From: Cephalopachus bancanus
Taxonomy: Eukaryota; Chordata; Mammalia; Primates; Tarsiidae
DNA: 64,000 nt
Direction of reading: 5' to 3'
Assembly: GCA_027257055.1 (NCBI GenBank)
Contig: JAPVLO010000115.1
Span: 1,860,001-1,924,000 of the forward strand
Part shown: positions 58,505-64,000 of the stretch, one piece after another
Position numbering within the stretch: position 1 is the first letter of the stretch
Layout of the letters: the number at the start of each line of letters is the position of its first letter
Notes under the pieces: model-generated
The model's database searches: none
What the model was told of the DNA's origin: nothing
The model's input: only the letters and a program-made list of their open reading frames with translations
Translations under genes and position numbers: made by a program

Positions 58505-58693
58505 TTTGAGTTCAGAAAGACCTTGGTTTAAAACTAGACTTTTCTCCTTTACAGACATGTAAGTTGGGAAAGTCCTTTGACTTTGCAGAGTGCTGTTTTC
58601 TCATTGGAAAGTAGGGCTACTAATAGCCTACTAGCAGGCTTTGGGAGAAGATTCAGTGAGTGCCTAATGCATGTCAAGAGTAGCCAGCACAGT
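58505..58693 (-). mobile_element. MIR relic, antisense
   Basis: 'aagtcctttgactttgcaga', 'ctgttttctcattggaaagt', 'agggctactaatagcctact' and 'agtgcctaatgcatgtcaag' run in antisense MIR order. It ends where the duplicated 93-bp segment begins. Confidence 0.7.
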
Positions 58694-58786
58694 ACTAGGG
58701 TAAACACCAAGTCTTACGGTGCTTTTTACTGTTTGTACACAGCAGTGTGCAGCAGAGCTGGGGGGTGGGGCATTGAAATGACTCCC
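58694..58786 (+). repeat. 93-bp direct duplication, copy 1
   Basis: From actagggtaaacacc to aaatgactccc. All 93 bases are identical to 59592-59684. The sequence is not a transposon I know. Copy 1 directly follows an old MIR and looks like the ancestral locus. Confidence 0.97.
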
Positions 58787-59457
58787 TGAAATGAAGTGTT
58801 CTTGTGTTCTTCAGAATCCTGTGATCGCCTCCCTTGTCCAGATGTCCTCGTTACTTTTCTCTTATCTTGCAGTGCTTGTTTCTAAAGAGAACTCAAAAGA
58901 AGTTTTTAGTAATGTTTCCCAGGCCCCTCAAGGTTACTTTCTGTTTTAGCTGATCTGTCATAAAAGTGTCTAATTATTATATTATGAGTTTAGTGAAAAC
59001 CTACTCTATAAATGTTAACTTAGAGTATTAATTTTATAGTTTTAACTATAGAATTAAGTAAAAACCTTAACATTAATCTTTATCCTAAGTCAGTGAAAAC
59101 AGTGTTATAAGTCACCTACATAACTCCTAGTAAGTGTTAGAACTTATAATGAATTCATAATGAACCTATTATAAACTTGTGCTTCTAAAAATCCTTATGT
59201 CTAAACACTAAACTGCATAGTTCTAAATCAAATATGGAGTGGATATACTCATATCATTTATTACTTAAGCAATGTCTAGTAACTTATAACCAAGTGAAAT
59301 AAAGCATTCTTGATGTGTTTCAGAGTTTAACCCTTGCATATGTTAGAAAAGGCCAAGTGGCATAGTGGGAAAAATGGAAAAATAAACCATGATGTTTCCA
59401 GGTTAGCTGTGAGCACTTCACATAAACATGCCATTTTCTTCTTCCATGACTGCACAG
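58787..59457. other. Spacer between the two duplicate copies
   Basis: AT-rich unique DNA, ending in a pyrimidine-rich stretch and CAG at 59455-59457. Confidence 0.5.
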
Positions 59458-59597
59458 AATTCTTCGGCGGTATCAAACAGCAAAGGTGAAGGACAGAAGG
59501 GCCTCAGCTTCCTGGGCTCGCCCTGCGGCCCGGGGTCTTCGGCCCACCCGGACCCTGTCAATCAGGTGGACCTCCAAGGCTGGCTCCCAACACTAGG
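59458..59597 (+). other. CpG-rich exon-like block
   Basis: A pyrimidine-rich tract and CAG precede 59458, and gtaaac follows at 59598, so the 140 bases have splice-like borders. Two of the three plus frames are open across the block. One of them reads 'SSAVSNSKGEGQKGLSFLG' early on. GC and CpG are far above the surroundings. I recognise no protein family. It may be a captured exon, part of an insertion with the second 93-bp copy, or a misassembled piece. Confidence 0.3.
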
Positions 59598-59684
59598 GTA
59601 AACACCAAGTCTTACGGTGCTTTTTACTGTTTGTACACAGCAGTGTGCAGCAGAGCTGGGGGGTGGGGCATTGAAATGACTCCC
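59592..59684 (+). repeat. 93-bp direct duplication, copy 2
   Basis: Identical to 58694-58786 and in the same orientation, but fused on its left to the CpG-rich block and on its right to 'acaggcagtgcttgcttccc'. Confidence 0.97.
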
Positions 59685-60604
59685 ACAGGCAGTGCTTGCT
59701 TCCCTTGGAAGCACCCAGCAAAGGTTCAAAGCACAGGCTTAAAGCCTGGGCCCATGTTCCTCGCTTGGTTGGTTGGCTTGTGTTTCTGAAGCCTTGCTTC
59801 TGTTGTCACAAGGGTTTACAAGTTTCCTTCAGTGCCTTGAGTTTCTTCCTCCACATACATTCGCAGTAGGCAATGCCTGGCAGGCCTCTCTGTGCCATGG
59901 GCAGGGATCTGGCTGAGAAGTCAGATTTCCTGACACTTTTGCTTCACCAGTAGCTCCAGTGCTTCTGGCCATTGCAGGCTCGCCACCCCTTTGCCCCCAT
60001 GCTGGCTTCTCCTATGATTGTTTATTCTAGGTCTTTGTAGTCTTTCCTGCTGCGTCCAAAGTCTTGCTCCTCAAAAATGAAGCACAGCTGGTTGGGGATT
60101 TGAGACAACAAGCCAGGTGAAGCTGAGTGGATCGTGTTTGTTCAAGCTAATGTTGTGCTTGCAGGTAAAAGACTCAGAGGGTAGACAAAGTATTGGTTTG
60201 AAAAGTGGCAACCTTTCTCTTTTTATAAAACTACTCGTATTTCTTAAGCCAGGCCTCAGAGGGACTGGAAGCATTCTTCTTTACAGGCCCCATCAGTGAT
60301 TCGTGAGAGCGTTTGTCCTAGATTTACTCGGCTCTGCAGCTGAAAAATGTAGCAGGCAGAAAGCTAACTTTGGAACAGTTGGAGGGCTTACCCCCTGACA
60401 CCAGCATACATTTTCTTTCCTAGCCGAGGACCAATTATATAAAGGACCATATGGAAAAACTTCACTGGAAAAGAAATAAAGTGTGTCTAAGTTTAGACTC
60501 AGCTGGCCAGGAGGGGCCTATTGTAGCCAGGGGATAAATTAAACATTGGCAAGAGAAGGAGGCTGCTCAACGAAAGGGGATTGTCATGGGACTTGGCACT
60601 CTGA
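59685..60604. other. No gene or repeat recognised
   Basis: Unique-looking DNA of moderate GC. Short frames of 60-67 codons on both strands at 60.1-60.3 kb have no domain. Confidence 0.5.
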
Positions 60605-60735
60605 ACACCTGAGTTCTTCCAGTCTAGCTTTGTCCCAGATTACTTTGTGACCTTGGGGAAGAAGCTCACTTGACCTCCTTGGGCCTCAGTTTCTTCATCT
60701 GTAAATGAGAAGATTATACCTGACAGTCTAAGTCC
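60605..60735 (-). mobile_element. MIR relic, antisense
   Basis: 'tactttgtgaccttggggaa', 'gaagctcacttgacctcctt', 'gggcctcagtttcttcatct' and 'gtaaatgagaagattatacc' are near-consensus antisense MIR. Confidence 0.88.
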
Positions 60736-60985
60736 CTGGTAGTATAATGATGCACCTGGCCAGAGAAAGACAGATGAGAGTGGGATTTGTGTTCGGAGTG
60801 ACCTTATTTTAGATACAACATTCTTAAAAATCTGTGCATTTAGCACATACTTCAGAATTTCAGTATTTAAAGAACTAGTTTTTATATTCAAAATTGTTAC
60901 TTAAGTAGAGGTGCCAGATAGTAGCACACATTTTTCCTGGTGGAGAATACACTGAAGCCTGGATAGATGAATAGCTGTGCATGCG

Positions 60986-60988
<3 letters not shown>
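60736..60988. other. No gene or repeat recognised
   Basis: Short anonymous stretch. Confidence 0.4.

Positions 60989-61031
<43 letters not shown>
60989..61031 (+). repeat. (AC)n microsatellite
   Basis: About 21 uninterrupted AC units; likely length-polymorphic and a Z-DNA candidate. Confidence 0.98.
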
Positions 61032-61034
<3 letters not shown>

Positions 61035-62939
61035 CCCACACCAGTAAGTATCAATGGAAAGATGGACCACTTTCATCAGACAAAAGAGTCGCAGTCAGAT
61101 ATTGACAGCAATGAATAGATATCCACCTTCATCAGCACCCATGTAAGGGCACTTACTGTAAGGAGGCAATCTCAAAGACACCCATTGACATGTCGCTACC
61201 TATAGCCATGGAGTCCTTGTGTGTGAATGTCTGGGTTTTTCCTTCTTGTCTTCACCCCCGACATGGCCTCTCTCCAGCCCTTATCTGATATGAACTCCAC
61301 TCTCCCCCACTGCCTGGTTGCCTCTGCTGGCTCAGACTCCTCCTCTCACTTTGGTGTCTGGCTTTGGTTTTCCTGGCTCTAAGCCCAACCTTGACAGTCT
61401 ACAGGACTTTTCAACTCCAGAGCCCTAAAAGAATTTCTTTGGCCTCTGTGACAACTGAAATCCTCGGGGGAGAGAATTTGGTTCGTTCTTGCTGGGGCAG
61501 TTACCTGAACTGAAGCTGGCTGATGGGGTGCTGCCACAGCTGCCGAGCCTGTGGAGGGATGGAGAGACTCCCAGAGAACAGCGCTATAGGCAGGACAGTC
61601 ACCCCAAAACTCAAGAACACTCGCCGAGGAAAATATAGTATGTACTACAGAAACACTTGGGGTCACTTTTTTGTTCTGTCTTCTTGTGTCCTCATCCCCT
61701 GTCAAGAGACACAGAGTGAAAACCACTGGTCTAGAATAATCTAAGAGTGAAGTATCATGAGTCTCTTGTGCCTCTAGAACTCCAATTTGACCAAATAGGG
61801 CAAAACTCATGCACCCAATTCCAAGGAACAATTCAGAGATAGAAGAAATGCTCAAACATTTTAAAAAACACTTTTTCCCCATCTTCTAAAGCCAAGCATC
61901 ATTTTCCAATAAGGAACCTCCTCTTTCTTTTCATGTTAAAAAGTAAGGCATCTAATGTCATGAATTCAATAAACTTTTATTAATTACCCATTACATTTGG
62001 CACTGGAGAATCAGATAATTAACAGATCTCCAGGGACTGGTGAGATAGACAGGTGCATGGGGAATTCTAACTCAGGCAGTGATGCCGATATGACCCATTT
62101 GTTTGGTGATGTCACCCTGTTCCTCTCACAGAACTCACAGAGCCCACTGACGCAATGTCTGCCCAAAATACAGACAAACACGACCAGAGGCAGGCTTGGA
62201 AATGAAGACAAAGACAAGAAGCTTCATTTTACCCGGTTTTCCCCACAAGCTCCATCTGTCCTCACCACATGGTATTCTTCCTCCCAACACCCACGTACAG
62301 CCTTATCCCTCTCTGAAAACTCACTCGTAGTGATAACATATCGACTGCAGACTTCTATGTTATAACAAAAATAATTTCCCTGGAATGGATAACCTCTCAG
62401 ATCCATTTCACCCCTGAGATGCCACATTTCTCTGGTTATAAGACATTATCTGTGTTTACAGGAAAACTGTGTTTCTTCCCTCGTTTATCTGTTTTGTGGA
62501 AACCAAACTCTACATTATCTTTGCTAGTTTTTTTTTCTTTTTTAAAAATAAAAATTGAGGTGTCAGTGTTCACCTTGATAAACTGCAAGAAAAAAAAAGA
62601 AAAAAGGAAAAGAAGAGAAAAGAAAAAAAAAATCTTCTCCCATTCCCTTTCCTGTCTTTCCTCTATTGAGATCTCCTATATCAATGATGTAGAAAGAACA
62701 CCTGCTGAACTATGCTCTGGTCTGTGAAAAAATAAGAACAACTGATCTCTTCTCATTGAAAATTAGGTAAATATAATGATACATGTAATGCCTTTTGGGA
62801 GGTGCACATTTTGTCATATGTGACTTTCTTATTTTCCAATTAGTCATTTGCTACAGAGGATGCAGATTTATTTGTTTTTAATTTATTAATTAACAATATA
62901 TTAATTTATGCCAGTGTTGCCTTTTCAAAATGAGTTACT
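61032..62939. other. Unique DNA, no gene supported
   Basis: It holds the longest open frame in the window (minus strand, 61379-61882, 167 codons), which shows no recognised domain. A 122-codon plus-strand frame lies at 61997-62365. Each overlaps smaller frames on the opposite strand. Composition and lack of conserved motifs argue for chance frames. An A-rich tract lies at 62588-62630. Confidence 0.45.
62588..62630 (+). repeat. A-rich low-complexity tract
   Basis: A-runs broken by single G. No SINE body precedes it. Confidence 0.85.
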
Positions 62940-63110
62940 TGTTCACTCAACAAATATTTATTGAGTGCTTGCTGTGTGCCAAGCACAGTGTTAGGTCTTG
63001 GGGAGTCACCATGTATAACACAGAGTCCTTTCCTTCTGGAAGCCAGTTAAGAAAGAGAATTTGAATGAACAATTATGATAAAGATGAGGGAAGTGGAAGT
63101 ACAAGGTGCT
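62940..63110 (+). mobile_element. Ancient dispersed repeat (same unassigned family as 11.9 kb)
   Basis: 'caacaaatatttattgagtg', 'cttgctgtgtgccaagcaca', 'gtgttaggtcttggggagtc' and 'gataaagatgagggaagtgg' follow the start of the same old mammalian repeat. Confidence 0.6.
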
Positions 63111-63171
63111 ATGAGAACACACAGTAGGGAAAGAATTTTATAACCTAATTAGGATCTAATTCTGTAAATGT

Positions 63172-63187
63172 GTGTGTGCGCACACAC
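63172..63187. repeat. 16-bp alternating purine-pyrimidine palindrome
   Basis: gtgtgtgcgcacacac is self-complementary and strictly alternating, the preferred form for Z-DNA. Confidence 0.9.
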
Positions 63188-63600
63188 TCCTGAGAAGGGG
63201 TTGGAGAGTGATGGGGAGGTGCTTCCTTAGTTTTGTCTACTTTGACCATGAGTTACTCAGGAGGTGTGTATTCAGTTCAGCTCTCAAAAATAGCACAGTG
63301 CTCAGTGGGGTCATCAACTTGATATTGTCTGGAAAGAGTAGAATTGTTTGAAAATAATGGAGAATAAGAATTTATTGAAAATGACCACACTCTGTGAATC
63401 AGTTAGATTTAGCTTCGATTGCAATGGGCTAAAAAAACAAAAACAAAAGTGAAATTTAAAAAATGGTGGGAGGTGGGGGCCAATACTGTCAGTTTGAACA
63501 AAATAGAATTTTCATCCTCATGTAAAAGAATACAAGGGTGGGAAGTGGGAAGTGGGAGGGATGGCATGGCACTCCATTGCACCAGAGGCCAAGGCTCTTC

Positions 63601-63625
63601 TTGTCTTATCTTGTCTTGTCTTGTC
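63601..63625 (+). repeat. (TTGTC)n short tandem repeat
   Basis: Five pentamer units: ttgtc, ttatc and three more ttgtc. A GTGGGAA-type heptamer repeat lies just upstream at about 63537-63558. Confidence 0.85.
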
Positions 63626-64000
63626 CTGCTCATGGCCCCAAATGCTTGAGGTCCAGCCATCTTAATCACTTCTGGCAGCAGAAGGAGGAAGAAAAAAATG
63701 GACTGAAGCCCCATCCCTTTAGGAACACTTCAGTTTGAACTTCTGCTCTCATCCCATTGGCTGAAACATAGTGACATGCCGTACGAACAGCAAAGGAAGC
63801 TGGGAAATGAAGCCTTTACACTAACAGAGCCTGTGAACAGTTAAAATGTGGGGATTTTACTGCTAAGGAGGAAGAGAACAGAGACTGGTAAATAAACAGC
63901 ATTCTCTGTCACATTTTCTACTATGGACTTTACAGAATTTTACTGCATGGAGCTAACTACAACAAATTACAAAGATTGTTTATACCTCTACTATTGTTCC

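Larger units (their letters stand above)
63111..64000. other. No gene recognised
   Basis: Unique-looking DNA with small simple-sequence tracts. The minus-strand 101-codon frame at 63409-63714 has no recognisable domain. Confidence 0.45.

Noticed and set aside
61379..61882. Longest open frame (167 codons, minus strand) as a gene
   Set aside because: No recognisable domain or splice context, and no upstream promoter-like sequence. Another open frame overlaps it on the opposite strand. One frame of this length by chance in 64 kb is plausible.

Overview
This window is nuclear DNA from a primate. It is intergenic or deep-intronic sequence and I find no convincing protein-coding gene in it. The primate call rests on several 7SL-derived Alu elements: ten roughly full-length dimers, one free left monomer and one 5'-truncated copy. 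Most of the dimers share one unusual variant, with 'ggctcagcctgtaatcc', 'acaataaatcaaaaa' and 'gtggccgggagcggccac' as recurring signatures. It is neither the AluS/AluY type of monkeys and apes nor the lemur/loris type with the modified right arm. A tarsier-like or other non-anthropoid primate fits best (inference from memory of these families). The longest open frame, 167 codons on the minus strand near 61.4-61.9 kb, has no recognisable domain, and other long frames mostly lie inside dead transposons.

Layout. 0-8.2 kb: two old antisense LINE-1 copies one after the other, riddled with later insertions (five Alus and an Alu monomer, a mariner relic, a younger 5'-truncated L1). 8.2-20.4 kb: mostly anonymous sequence with MIR, L2, MER5 and L1M relics, an MST-type solo LTR and an antisense LTR. 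20.4-21.4 kb: a GC-rich block that looks like an antisense L1 5' UTR with a YY1-like site. 21.4-29 kb: anonymous DNA plus L2, a Tigger with an Alu inside it, and an almost perfectly palindromic 186-bp hAT element. 29-33.5 kb: a 3-kb antisense L1MA-like copy with an internal deletion, then a further L1 with a MIR and a MER2 beside it. 33.5-47.5 kb: mainly anonymous DNA with L2, MIR, Alu and LTR insertions. 47.6-50.05 kb: a near-complete antisense MaLR element (LTR, internal region, deleted LTR) carrying an Alu and a perfect-consensus CTCF-type motif. 50-52 kb: the 3' part of an old sense L1. 52-64 kb: largely unique DNA.

The most unusual signal is at 58.7-59.7 kb. A 93-bp non-repetitive segment occurs twice with no differences, about 0.9 kb apart. 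The second copy is fused to a CpG-rich block with a splice-acceptor-like start and a donor-like end. It could be a recent templated duplication, a captured exon or an assembly join. The second most unusual is the hAT fold-back, which has 8-bp target duplications and resembles hAT families known for horizontal transfer.

Calls on repeat families were made by eye against remembered consensus sequences. Boundaries of ancient elements are therefore approximate, while boundaries given with target-site duplications were read base by base.
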